From positions 868,001 to 932,000 of the forward strand of contig CAVYAT010000001.1 in NCBI GenBank assembly GCA_963766605.1: 64,000 nucleotides of DNA. Direction: 5' to 3'. The translations under genes were made by a program, and so were the position numbers. This stretch comes from AC-49 sp963766605 (GTDB taxonomy: Bacteria > Actinomycetota > Thermoleophilia > Solirubrobacterales > Solirubrobacteraceae). Position 1 is the stretch's first letter. Each line of letters opens with the position of its first letter. Of the stretch, positions 42,681 to 50,903 are shown in pieces. The notes under the pieces were generated by a model. That model saw only the letters and a program-made list of their open reading frames with translations. It had not been told where the DNA came from and searched no databases.

Positions 42681-42709
42681 CGGGGGCGCTGTGGTGCACA
42701 GCGCCCCCG
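42681..42709 (+). terminator. strong hairpin terminator
   Basis: 13-bp perfect stem CGGGGGCGCTGTG (42681-42693) / CACAGCGCCCCCG (42697-42709) with loop GTG, 18 bp after the hydrolase stop. No T-tract but extremely stable; it marks the end of the ECF-linked block. Confidence 0.8.
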
Positions 42710-42849
42710 TGGGGGGCACCTTGGACCTCTTGCCGACACTCCCGTTTCCGGCCGTTGCGACCTCTCGATCGCCGACCTAGCTTGTCGGCCAAGACACCCG
42801 GTGTCCGTCGGCCACATGCCGACGGAGCCCCCACCGACAAGGAGCACCT

Positions 42850-43767
42850 ATGACCCGTTCCACGACCGCCGCCTTCACTGCCCTCGGCGCCGCCGTCGCC
42901 TTCGCGTGCCTGATCGCGACGCCCGCAACGGCCGCGCCGGTGCTGTCGCCCAGTCCCGTCGCGACGCTCGCCTCGATCTCGGCCAACGCGCCGATCCGCG
43001 CCATGGTGCGCAACGGCACGACGACCAAACAGACCCAGATCATCGGCAGCTTCGCGAACACCAGCGCGACCGGCGGCTACGTCACTCGCCAGTCGAACAC
43101 CGGGACCGGCCCCAACGCGGGCGGCGGTGCGATCTACGGCTGCCGAGGCGCCCCGGGCGGCACCGCGGCCGGGTCGGCCCCGTGCATCCGCGCGAACAAC
43201 CTGGCCACCGGCTTTGCCTTCGAGTTCGCGTTCAACGGCGCGTCGGGCGGCGAGTTCATCGCCGGCGGCGCCCCGAACCCCAACGCCAACGCCGCGCCGT
43301 TCACGACCAACGCGACCGCCGTCGCCACCGGCCTCAATGCCGACCGCGTCGACTCGCAGAGCGCGGCGCAGATCGCCGCGACACCCGGCCCGCCCAACGG
43401 CGCCGCCGGAGGCGAGTTGACCGGGACCTACCCCAACCCGCAGATCGCCAGCACGACCCGCGGCGTGGCCGCCGCATCGGTCACGGTGACGGCGACCGGT
43501 GCGTTGCAGTCGTTCTTCAACCGCGCCAGCGGCACACCCGCAGTCGTGCACACCGCGGGCACGGGCGAGTACACGATCACGTTCCCGGGGGCCTCGTTCG
43601 ACACCGGATCCAACGCCGCGCCGGTTGCCACCCTGCTCGGCGCGTTCGGGTTCGTCAACGCGCGGACCTCGGGCGGCTCCGTCGTCGTCATGACCGCCAA
43701 CACCGCCGGAGCGACGACCGACGAGGCATTCTCGCTCGTCGTGTTCGGTGCGAGCCCGACCGGCTGA
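42850..43767 (+). CDS. secreted protein with tail-fibre-like GTYPNP motif
   Basis: 305 residues. Signal peptide (FTALGAAVAFACLIATPATA), then a beta-rich, Gly/Ala/Asn/Thr-rich protein. Two motifs recall phage tail-fibre and collagen-like surface proteins: LNADRVDSQSAAQIA and GGELTGTYPNPQIA. The C-terminal half is a compact beta domain (GTGEYTITFPGASFDTGSNAAPVATLLG). Two cysteines near residues 98 and 112 may pair. A Shine-Dalgarno AAGGAG precedes the ATG, and a long terminator follows. Surface or exported structural protein likely. Confidence 0.7.
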   Translation: MTRSTTAAFTALGAAVAFACLIATPATAAPVLSPSPVATLASISANAPIRAMVRNGTTTKQTQIIGSFANTSATGGYVTRQSNTGTGPNAGGGAIYGCRGAPGGTAAGSAPCIRANNLATGFAFEFAFNGASGGEFIAGGAPNPNANAAPFTTNATAVATGLNADRVDSQSAAQIAATPGPPNGAAGGELTGTYPNPQIASTTRGVAAASVTVTATGALQSFFNRASGTPAVVHTAGTGEYTITFPGASFDTGSNAAPVATLLGAFGFVNARTSGGSVVVMTANTAGATTDEAFSLVVFGASPTG

Positions 43768-43783
43768 CCGAGCGGCTCGTCGG

Positions 43784-43820
43784 CGTGCGTGCCGGGCCTC
43801 AGCGAGGCCTGGCACGCACG
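43784..43820 (+). terminator. long hairpin terminator
   Basis: 17-nt arms (43784-43800 and 43804-43820) around loop AGC; 16 of 17 positions pair, from CGTGCGTGCC outward to GCCTC at the loop. Located 17 bp after the stop of the secreted protein and before the convergent 43935 gene; no T-tract. Confidence 0.75.
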
Positions 43821-43934
43821 CCAGGGCGAAGGCCGTCTCACCGTACTTCGCTGCATGACGAAGACCTGCTCGCCGACCGGCATGCACGCCCTGCGGCGCC
43901 TGCTGTTATGCGCGATGAACGGGTCGCCCCGGCT

Positions 43935-46469
43935 TCACCGGATCGGGAGTACCTTGATCCGGAACGCGGCGGTCCTGGGCTTGCCGGTCTTGCCGGCGGC
44001 GGTCGGGGTGGCGACGAGGTGGTAGCCGCGGGCCTTGAGCTTGCGACCAGACAGCCGGCCGGTGAAGCGAAAGCGGTTGGCGCCCGCCCGTCCAGTACGG
44101 GTGAAGCTGCGCTTGAGCGTCACGACGCGGGTGCATTTCGCCGCGTGGCGGTTGGTCTTCGTCTGGGCGACGCAGCGGCGCGCCTTGCTCTTGCGACCGG
44201 GCGCCGGCTCGGTGACGGTGAACCGCACCGTGCCGGCCTCGCTGAGCGTGAAGCTGACCTTGGTCCCGGTCTTGACCTTCGCCCGGACCTTCGGTTTGAC
44301 CTTCGCGGCGACCGCCGAGCCACCGCTTGACGCAGCGACGAACGCCGTCGGCGACAGCGTCAGCTTCGTCACAGCCGGCGGCGACGGGGCGGCCCCCGCG
44401 CCGGGTCCGGGAGATGCGGTCGTGAGGACGCCGTCTGCGCCGGCTTGTGTGGTGAACGCGTTCGTGACGACGAGCCGGAAGTGGTACGTCGTGGCGGGCG
44501 CCAGCCCGGTCACCTCGGCCTGCGCGGCGCCTTGGCCCGTGACCGGCCCGACCGGCTGCGCGTCTGTGCTCGACCCGTAGGCGGTCGTCGGTCCGTACTC
44601 GAAGTGCGCACTGGCCGCGGCGACGTCGGGGTTCGCCGCGAGACCGGTCAGGGTCGCGTTCGTCAGGCCTATGTCCGTCGCCGGTCCGGTCTGTGCTCCC
44701 GGACGCGACAACTCGACCGCACCGAGATCACACGCTGCGCCCGCCGGACGCAGGTGGCCGCGCTGATCGGTACCCAACGGTGTGCCGTCGGCTTGGTTGC
44801 AGCCGGGATCGCCGGCGTCGATCGCCGGGCTGCCTGCGCCGGGCATCATGGTCAACGTCCGTCCGCCGTTGTCCTGCAGCGGGCCGAGCAGCGGGTCAGC
44901 GGTCAGTGGCGACCCGGTGACCGTCCCCATCTCGTCGACCGCCGACGGTGCCAGCTGGCGGACCAGATCGAACTGCGAGACGTCCGCATTCGCCGTGCCC
45001 AGCGGGGACGGGACGATGGCCGCGGTCTTGACCGACGCGAGGTCGGCCGGTCCGATGCCCGCGGCGACGATCGTGTCGCGTAGCGTCGTCTGTGCCGTGC
45101 GGGCGGTGTGGCCGTCGTAGACGAGGTTGAAGATCTGCGCTGCGTCGTCGTCGCCGGTATTTCCGGCGAACGTCGAGCCGGTCGCGGTGAACGAGCCGTT
45201 GAGGTTGAACACGGCGCCGCCGATGCCCTTGCCGCCGGCGACGGTATCGGAGCCGCCGAGCGCGCCGTCGTTGGCGATCGTCGAGTCGACGATCACCAGG
45301 GTGCCCTGCATGTTGAAGATCGCGCCACCCATCCCCGCGCCGCCGCCACTCGCGGCGGCGACCGCGATCCCGCCGCCGAACCCGGGAGCGCCGGGGCCCT
45401 GGAGCCCGCCACCGCCACCGCCACCGAAGCCGCCGTCTCCGCCCTGCTGTTGCAGGCTGCCACCGCCACCGCCGCCGAAGCCGCCGCCACCGCCACCGTC
45501 GCGGTCCCCGGCCCCACCGCCACCGCCGACCCCGCCGCCACTGCCCGCCGCCAGATCGCCCGGCTGGGTCGCCAGCTGGCCGCCCTCACCGAACGCGCCA
45601 CCGAGCTCATGCTGGCCAAGGCCGTGGCTCGTGCCGCCGCCGCCGCTCCCGTCGCCGCCGATCCCAACGTGAGTATTGAAACCGACGCCGCCGCTGCCAC
45701 CGAGTCCGGTCCGTGGTCCGCCGCCGGAGCCGGCGCCGCCCGGGGTTGGGGTGACGCTGGCCGAGCCGCCGTTCTCGCCGAGCGCGAACCCGGCGCCGCC
45801 ACCGGCGCCCAGGTCCTCCGAGCCGGAGCCACCGAAGCCGCCACCGAACGAGCCGGCGCCGAAGCCGCCGCCGTCGCCCCCGGTGGAGCTCGTGCCGATC
45901 CCGCCACCCGCCACGCCGTCGGCCGCGTCGTTCGCGAGCCCGCCCTGAGCGGTGTTGGACATGAGCGTGCTGTGATCGATGACGACTGCGCCCTGGCTGA
46001 AGATCGCGCCACCCATGCCCGCGCCGCCGCCGCCACCATTGGAGTCCCCGCCACGAGCGAAGCCGGCCTTCAGGGTCACGTTGCGCAGCGTCAGTCGTCC
46101 CGGTCCGGGTGAGACGTAGTTGAGCGTGTTCGCGTTCGCCCGGTCGGCGCTGACGAAGAACAGCCGGAAGGGAGTCGGCGTCGCCCGAGCGATTGTCGCG
46201 CCGTTGCCGTCGATCGTGATGTCGCTGCTGATCGGCGGGAGTCCGTTGTGGCCGTACCAGGAGTTGTCGACTGCTGTCAGCCCATAGGTGCAACCGGCGC
46301 CGAGCTCGATCGTGTCGGCTCCGGTCAGGCCGTTGGCCTGACCGATCGCCGCGATCAGCGAGCCCGGGCTCCCCGTCGTGCCCACGCATGTCGCCGGAAT
46401 CGTTGCCGCATCCGCCGTCCCACACACGATGGCCAGGACACCGACGGCACAACACCAGATCCGCAACAT
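43935..46469 (-). CDS. glycine-rich secreted protein with choice-of-anchor Q region and Fn3-like domain
   Basis: About 844 residues from ATG 46469 (an upstream in-frame start adds 27 residues). Signal peptide (LRIWCCAVGVLAIVCGTADA), then a parallel beta-helix-like segment (LTLRNVTLKAGFARGG, VVIDHSTLMSNTAQGG). A ~230-residue Gly-rich insert (FGGGGGGSLQQQGGDGGFGG) is flanked by duplicated GGGAGMGGAIF motifs. Next come the polymorphic-outer-membrane-like LVIVDSTIANDG repeats and GSPAIDAGDPGCNQADG then TDQRGHLRPAGAACDLGAVEL (choice-of-anchor Q). An Fn3-like domain (FEYGPTTAYGSSTDAQP, PATTYHFRLVVTN) precedes an Arg/Lys-rich beta module. Surface adhesin or wall-associated protein likely. Confidence 0.85.
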   Translation of the reverse strand: MLRIWCCAVGVLAIVCGTADAATIPATCVGTTGSPGSLIAAIGQANGLTGADTIELGAGCTYGLTAVDNSWYGHNGLPPISSDITIDGNGATIARATPTPFRLFFVSADRANANTLNYVSPGPGRLTLRNVTLKAGFARGGDSNGGGGGAGMGGAIFSQGAVVIDHSTLMSNTAQGGLANDAADGVAGGGIGTSSTGGDGGGFGAGSFGGGFGGSGSEDLGAGGGAGFALGENGGSASVTPTPGGAGSGGGPRTGLGGSGGVGFNTHVGIGGDGSGGGGTSHGLGQHELGGAFGEGGQLATQPGDLAAGSGGGVGGGGGAGDRDGGGGGGFGGGGGGSLQQQGGDGGFGGGGGGGLQGPGAPGFGGGIAVAAASGGGAGMGGAIFNMQGTLVIVDSTIANDGALGGSDTVAGGKGIGGAVFNLNGSFTATGSTFAGNTGDDDAAQIFNLVYDGHTARTAQTTLRDTIVAAGIGPADLASVKTAAIVPSPLGTANADVSQFDLVRQLAPSAVDEMGTVTGSPLTADPLLGPLQDNGGRTLTMMPGAGSPAIDAGDPGCNQADGTPLGTDQRGHLRPAGAACDLGAVELSRPGAQTGPATDIGLTNATLTGLAANPDVAAASAHFEYGPTTAYGSSTDAQPVGPVTGQGAAQAEVTGLAPATTYHFRLVVTNAFTTQAGADGVLTTASPGPGAGAAPSPPAVTKLTLSPTAFVAASSGGSAVAAKVKPKVRAKVKTGTKVSFTLSEAGTVRFTVTEPAPGRKSKARRCVAQTKTNRHAAKCTRVVTLKRSFTRTGRAGANRFRFTGRLSGRKLKARGYHLVATPTAAGKTGKPRTAAFRIKVLPIR

Positions 46470-46543
46470 CCCAGAACGCTCCCACATCGACAGCCGCACA
46501 GCTTCCCCGACAGCGTCGGGGACGGCCGCGAGCGCTACCGATC

Positions 46544-47065
46544 TCAGCACCGATCGGGTAGCAACCGTGCGATGCGCGCGAGGACCGGCATCGCAAGTCG
46601 CTCGCGCAACCGACCGGGAGCAAGGGTCTCCTCGTACTCGAGCATGATCATCGAGAGATAGAGCGGCACCCGCGGGTCACGTTTTCGGGTGATCCGGGCA
46701 GCGTTCAGGGTCGTACATGTGCGCTCGATGAACTCCTCGAACTGCATTGCGGGGCGGTGCCGGTTGCGCACGCGCACCACGTTCCCGGAGCTGTTGCGGA
46801 ATGTGTGTAGGGCACCGATCGGCACCGAGGCCTCCTGGCCGGCCCCGAGCGTGCGCCACGCTCCGTCGATGACCACGTCGAGCTGCCCTTCCAGGACTTC
46901 GTATTCCTCAACCTGGTGACGATGCACGTGGGGCGGTGGAGGCACGCATCCCGGCGGCAGAACGAACTCCATCTCGACAAACTCGCCGGCCGACTCGGCG
47001 CTCGGCCGCCGGACGATGTAGACGCTGCCGTCGGGCATCCGAAACTGGTCGCCTGCGGACGGCAC
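46544..47065 (-). CDS. cupin domain protein
   Basis: 173 residues from GTG 47065 (ATG at 47038 is the alternative). Single cupin: PPPPHVHRHQVEEYEVLEGQLDVVIDGAWRTLGAGQEASVPIGALHTFRNSSG. Cupin motif 1 supplies His-x-His-x5-Glu and motif 2 the LHTF His, so a metal site is likely. The C-terminal ~65 residues are helical and Arg-rich (LRERLAMPVLARIARLLPDR). Reaction unknown; a small-molecule oxygenase or isomerase is possible. It lies upstream of the Gly-rich secreted protein on the same strand with a 74-bp gap. Confidence 0.82.
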   Translation of the reverse strand: MPSAGDQFRMPDGSVYIVRRPSAESAGEFVEMEFVLPPGCVPPPPHVHRHQVEEYEVLEGQLDVVIDGAWRTLGAGQEASVPIGALHTFRNSSGNVVRVRNRHRPAMQFEEFIERTCTTLNAARITRKRDPRVPLYLSMIMLEYEETLAPGRLRERLAMPVLARIARLLPDRC

Positions 47066-47118
47066 CGCATCAAACCTAGCTATGCGACGCCCACGTCGAC
47101 GCCCGAGGAGGATGTGAT

Positions 47119-47155
47119 GCACCGATCGCCGCGCATGACGCGAAGCGATCGGTGC
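47119..47155 (-). terminator. hairpin between DUF4386 gene and cupin gene
   Basis: Perfect 10-bp arms GCACCGATCG (47119-47128) and CGATCGGTGC (47146-47155) with a 17-nt GC-rich loop, just after the DUF4386 stop on the minus strand. Probably ends the TetR-controlled membrane-protein operon before the cupin gene. Confidence 0.6.
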
Positions 47156-47171
47156 GCGCGACAAGCGGCGC

Positions 47172-47909
47172 TCAAACCGCTCGGGAACGACCCTCGGCGA
47201 GGATCGGCGAGGGCCGGAATCCCTTGACGATGAGGTAGATGGTGAGTGACGCCTCCCAGGCGATCTCTGGGAGGGACAGGAGGGAATTCGGGGTGGAGCC
47301 GTTGTCGTAGGCGCCGAGGACGATCGCCATCCCCGAGAGGAAGATCAGCGGGCCGCCGATGAGGCCGAGCATGGCCATCCCCCGTGGCACGAGACCAGAC
47401 TTGTACATCAGGAAGCCGAGCAGGATCCCGTTGCCGAAGCCGGCGCAGAAGGCGGGGCCGAGCAGGAACGTCCAGTCGTGGATGGCGACCAGCGACCGTC
47501 CGACGAGGACGAGGGAGGCGCCGCCGGCTGCGCCCGCTCCCCCGACGTCCTGGCGCAGCGTCACGGCGGCCAGGACGCTGATGATGCCGACGGCGATGAT
47601 CGCTGATTCGATCGTGCGACTCGCGACATAGCCGAGGCTGATGCTCTGGCTCTGGCGCTTGAGAATCGGATACAGCACGACGGCGCAGGCGACGTTGGCG
47701 ATCACGAGGATGACCTCGAGGGCCGCGCCCGCGCCGATGCGGGTGTCCACACCGGAGCCGAGGATGTAGTTGTGGTGTTTCAGCAGCGGTCGGTACAGAA
47801 ACAGCGCCGGGATCGAGGCGATGAACGTGATGGCGAACCACACGCCCGCGATACGGGCGGTTCTCCGCTGCGCTTCCGTCGGCGGGACGAGCGCTGTGAC
47901 GGTGGTCAT
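47172..47909 (-). CDS. DUF4386 family membrane protein
   Basis: 245 residues with six to seven membrane helices: IAGVWFAITFIASIPALFLY, ALEVILVIANVACAVVLYPIL, AIIAVGIISVLAAVTLR, FLLGPAFCAGFGNGILLGFLMY, GMAMLGLIGGPLIFLSGMAIVLGAY and IYLIVKGF. The order and the N-terminal AxxxRxARIAGVWF pattern match DUF4386. Function unknown. The start overlaps the stop of the DUF4389 gene (ATGA), so both are in one operon under the twin operator at 48646-48693. Confidence 0.82.
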   Translation of the reverse strand: MTTVTALVPPTEAQRRTARIAGVWFAITFIASIPALFLYRPLLKHHNYILGSGVDTRIGAGAALEVILVIANVACAVVLYPILKRQSQSISLGYVASRTIESAIIAVGIISVLAAVTLRQDVGGAGAAGGASLVLVGRSLVAIHDWTFLLGPAFCAGFGNGILLGFLMYKSGLVPRGMAMLGLIGGPLIFLSGMAIVLGAYDNGSTPNSLLSLPEIAWEASLTIYLIVKGFRPSPILAEGRSRAV

Positions 47910-48625
47910 GAGAGTCCGGCGGCCGGCGTCGGCGTGATCATGTCGGTGCCGGACGTGGTGGGCTCGGGCTCCGGGCCGCCCATGTCGAGGCGCAGCGGCG
48001 GGTACTCGTCGGTCATCAGCGCCGCGTAGGCGATGACCCGGTACACCCATCGGTTCATCCCCATGACGAACTCGAAGATGCTGCGCGGGTAGCGGCCGGT
48101 GAACAGCAGGACGACGGCCGCCATCAGGACGAGCAGGCCGATCAGGCCACCGCCCGAGCTCCATCCCCCGTGGTGGTGGGCCGCGTTGATCCCGGCCAGG
48201 GTGCCGCCGGCGAACACGCCGACGATCAGGTACTGCGGCAGCGCGAGCAGCCACCACTTCACGAGGACCAGGCCGCGCGAGAGCTGCTGGGGGTATTGAA
48301 CGTCGAGCCGGGCCGGGTAGTCCTCGACGTCGGCGAGCGTGAACGGCGGGTAGCGGTCCGTCGCGAGTGCGTTGTAGGCGTAGAAGCAGACGCGCCAGGA
48401 CCAGCGCAGCACGCCGACCTTGAACTTGAACAGCGCGCGCGGGTGGCGGCCGGTGAACAGGATCGCGAAGAACGCGACGACGGTCGTGGCGACGAACGCG
48501 ATCCACAGGAACAGCAGCGCGACGAAGTGCGGGATCAGCAGGACCCATTTGACGAGCCACAGCCAGCGGCTGGGCTGCGCATCGAGCCGGCCTTCGATCT
48601 GCAGTGGATAACTCAGTGAACCCAT
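47906..48625 (-). CDS. DUF4389 family membrane protein
   Basis: 239 residues with an internal duplication. Each half has SRWLWLVKWVLLIPHFVAL-type helix, a Phe/Leu-rich helix, then F-T-G-R-x-P-R and FxxxVxxxxxRWxxRVxxYxxLxTDxYPP (LFTGRHPRALFKFKVGVLRW and LFTGRYPRSIFEFVMGMNRW). This YPPF/YPPL ending is diagnostic of DUF4389. Four membrane helices. Shine-Dalgarno GGAAAGGAA lies before the ATG. It faces the TetR gene across the twin palindromes, so TetR repression is expected. Confidence 0.88.
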   Translation of the reverse strand: MGSLSYPLQIEGRLDAQPSRWLWLVKWVLLIPHFVALLFLWIAFVATTVVAFFAILFTGRHPRALFKFKVGVLRWSWRVCFYAYNALATDRYPPFTLADVEDYPARLDVQYPQQLSRGLVLVKWWLLALPQYLIVGVFAGGTLAGINAAHHHGGWSSGGGLIGLLVLMAAVVLLFTGRYPRSIFEFVMGMNRWVYRVIAYAALMTDEYPPLRLDMGGPEPEPTTSGTDMITPTPAAGLS

Positions 48626-48645
48626 CGGGGGTTCCTTTCCTTGGG

Positions 48646-48693
48646 GTGTACGGTGTACACGTCTGGTTCCACTGTAGGGTGTACGGTGTACAC
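48646..48693. promoter_or_regulatory. twin TetR operators
   Basis: Two identical 15-bp palindromes GTGTACGGTGTACAC at 48646-48660 and 48679-48693 (17-bp identity counting flanking GG). Their centres are 33 bp apart, three helical turns, so two dimers would bind the same DNA face. They fill the 79-bp gap between the divergent DUF4389 operon and the TetR gene, predicting joint repression of both and autoregulation. Confidence 0.85.
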
Positions 48694-48704
48694 TGTCAAG
48701 CGCG

Positions 48705-49367
48705 ATGCCAGAGAAGACCAAACCCCGACGCGAGCCCCTGAGCAGACCGCGGGTGCTAAAGGCGGCCGTCGCGCGTGCGGACGAGGACGGGCTCGACGCG
48801 TTCAGCATGCGCCGTCTCGCGCAGGAGCTCGGCGTCGTGCCGATGGCGCTCTACAAGCACGTCGCGAACAAGGACGAGCTCCTCGACGGCATGGTCGACA
48901 TCGTCTTCGCTGAGATCGAGTCTCCCGCCGTCGGCCCCGACTGGAGGTCCGAGATGCGCCGCCGCGCGATCTCGGCGCGCGACGCGCTCAGGCGCCACGG
49001 CTGGGCGATCGGCCTGATGGAGACGCGCAACGCGGGGCCGGCCAACCTGGCCAACCACAACGCGGTGATGGGCTGCCTGCGCGAGGCCGGGTTCTCGTTC
49101 GAGGCGGCGATCCACGCGTACTCGGTCCAGGACGCGTACATCTACGGCTTCGCCCTCCAGGAGAAGACGCTCGGGTTCGAGACACCACGTGACGCCGGGG
49201 AGGCCGCGAAGCGCCGCGGCGCCGCGATCGGTGCGCTCGATGCATACCCGTACCTCGCCGAGATCATGGCGAAGCTCCCCGAGGCCGGCTACGACAACAC
49301 GGTCGAGTTCGCCTGGGGGCTTGACCTCATCCTCGACGGACTCGACCGGCTTCCCCGCGGGCATTGA
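48705..49367 (+). CDS. TetR family transcriptional regulator
   Basis: 220 residues. N-terminal helix-turn-helix SRPRVLKAAVARADEDGLDAFSMRRLAQELGVVPMALYKHVANKDELLDGMVD is typical TetR. The C-terminal helical domain resembles TetR_C_1 (NHNAVMGCLREAGFSFEAAIHAYSVQDAYIYGFAL). It should bind the twin palindromes in front of its own gene and repress the divergent membrane-protein operon; the effector is unknown. The start lies 11 bp after the second operator. Confidence 0.93.
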   Translation: MPEKTKPRREPLSRPRVLKAAVARADEDGLDAFSMRRLAQELGVVPMALYKHVANKDELLDGMVDIVFAEIESPAVGPDWRSEMRRRAISARDALRRHGWAIGLMETRNAGPANLANHNAVMGCLREAGFSFEAAIHAYSVQDAYIYGFALQEKTLGFETPRDAGEAAKRRGAAIGALDAYPYLAEIMAKLPEAGYDNTVEFAWGLDLILDGLDRLPRGH

Positions 49368-49423
49368 GAACGCTCACCGCTCGGGTGCCGAGCAGCTTCA
49401 CGCGTGCGAGCGTCTCGCGCCTG

Positions 49424-50527
49424 TCAGCGCCCCGCGCCGCGGGCCACGATCGGCCAGACATCGACGACGACCCCATCGCGGGCGACGAGATAGCGGTCGT
49501 GGAGGCTGGTCGTGGGATCGACGTGGCCGGCCACGAGCCGCACGATCTCGCCGAGTCCGAGCGGGCGCCCGGCGGGCTGCTCGATGACGCAGTGCTCGTC
49601 GGCGAGCCCGAGCACGCGGGCTTGCGCGTCGGCGAGCACGGGCGGCCCGCTGTCGACGGCGACGGTCTTGAGCCCGGCGTCGAGCACCGCCCGACCGGGG
49701 AACGCCACGCTGATCACGCGCGCATGGACGTGGAGCGCCTGGCGCAGCACGACGGCGTCGTTGTCGGTTTCGTTGCGCGCGTAGTCGGCGTCCATCAGCG
49801 CGTACGAGCCTGCCTGGATCTCGGTATAGCCACCGAACCGCGCCTCGAGCGGAAACGAGCCGGTCCCGCCGCCGCTCACGATCGGGCAGTCGAGGCCGGC
49901 GGCGCGGATCGCGTCGACCGTTTGCTTGGCTGCGGCGGCAGCGCCGGCGATCGCCTCGGCGCGCTCAGCGGGAGCGCGGAGATGCTGCGCGGCGCCGTGG
50001 TAGGCCTGAAGACCGCCGAGCCGCAGCCCGTCGGTCGCCACGACCTCGGCGGCCAGCGCCACGGCCTCCGCGCCCGGCCGCACGCCGCAGCGGTGCTGGC
50101 CGACGTCGATCTCGACGAGCACCCGGAGGGTGACGCCGCGGCGCTGCGCGGCCTGGGCCGCCAGCGCGATCCCCTCCCGCGAGTCGACGCACAGTCCGAC
50201 TTGCGCGCGCTCGGCCAGCGCAGCGAGCCGCGTAGCCTTGCCCTCGTCGACGATCTGGTTGGTCAGCAACACGTCATCGATCCCGGCGGCGACGAACGCC
50301 TCGGCCTCGGCCACCGTCTGGCAGCACACACCGACCGCACCGGCTTCGACCTGACGATGGGCGATCGCCGGGCTCTTGTGCGCCTTGCCGTGCGGGCGCA
50401 ACGCGACGCCGACGGTGCGGCACGCCAGCGCCATGGCGTGCAGGTTGTGGTCGAGAGCGTCGAGGTCAACGACCAGCGCCGGCGTCTCGATCCCAGCCAC
50501 CGGGCTGCCGATCATCGGAGCGCTCAC
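49424..50527 (-). CDS. D-threonine aldolase / D-serine deaminase-like PLP enzyme
   Basis: 367 residues of the alanine-racemase-fold DSD1 family. The PLP lysine is in LRPHGKAHKSPAI, the fold-typical VEIDVGQHRCGVRPG and GGLQAYHGAAQHL follow, and SGGGTGSFPLEA binds PLP phosphate. The C-terminal zinc-ligand region contains LADEHCVIE and RLVAGHVDPTTSLHD. Cleaves or dehydrates D-3-hydroxyamino acids. Fold and motifs match N-terminal Ala_racemase_N plus C-terminal D-ser_dehydrat domain. Convergent with the TetR gene, apparently a single-gene unit. Confidence 0.9.
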   Translation of the reverse strand: MSAPMIGSPVAGIETPALVVDLDALDHNLHAMALACRTVGVALRPHGKAHKSPAIAHRQVEAGAVGVCCQTVAEAEAFVAAGIDDVLLTNQIVDEGKATRLAALAERAQVGLCVDSREGIALAAQAAQRRGVTLRVLVEIDVGQHRCGVRPGAEAVALAAEVVATDGLRLGGLQAYHGAAQHLRAPAERAEAIAGAAAAAKQTVDAIRAAGLDCPIVSGGGTGSFPLEARFGGYTEIQAGSYALMDADYARNETDNDAVVLRQALHVHARVISVAFPGRAVLDAGLKTVAVDSGPPVLADAQARVLGLADEHCVIEQPAGRPLGLGEIVRLVAGHVDPTTSLHDRYLVARDGVVVDVWPIVARGAGR

Positions 50528-50666
50528 CGTCGGGACGGTACCGTTCTATGAGAAGGCGCGATTGTCATCCGCCGCTGCTGCGTGCAGGGCATCGAGCGGG
50601 CCGGAATAAGATCCGTGGCCACGTGCGCGAATCAGCTGTCTTCGTGAACCGGACTGCACAGAGCGT

Positions 50667-50903
50667 GTGAGCGGGCACGCGGAAACCGGGCGGGCGAAGG
50701 CGGCGGCTCGCGGTGCCGTCGTCGTCCAGCCGCGGCTCGTCGTCGGCGTGCTCCTGATCGTCGCGGCCGTCGTGTGGGCGGTCCTCCGCGGCCTTGCGTC
50801 CTACGGCGGCGGTGTGGTCGACCTCGCCTACGACCTCGACCAGCCGCCCCTCCTGCTGGCGATGGTCGGCGTGTGGATGATCGCCAGGAGCCGACGGCGG
50901 TGA
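50667..50903 (+). CDS. small two-helix membrane protein
   Basis: 78 residues from GTG 50667. Basic N-terminus, then LVVGVLLIVAAVVWAVLRGLASYGGG and PPLLLAMVGVWMIARSRRR, giving two membrane helices around a short loop. Coupled to the next gene by GTGA overlap. No family recognised. With the next two genes it forms a three-gene membrane operon ending in the copper protein. Confidence 0.6.
   Translation: MSGHAETGRAKAAARGAVVVQPRLVVGVLLIVAAVVWAVLRGLASYGGGVVDLAYDLDQPPLLLAMVGVWMIARSRRR

Noticed and set aside
43789..44025. Small plus-strand frame after the tail-fibre-like gene
   Set aside because: Begins inside a terminator hairpin and overlaps the coding end of the Gly-rich protein; no support.
45108..46112. 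Plus-strand frame rich in Pro/Ala opposite the Gly-rich protein
   Set aside because: Mirror of GGC/GGT glycine codons on the other strand; not an independent gene.
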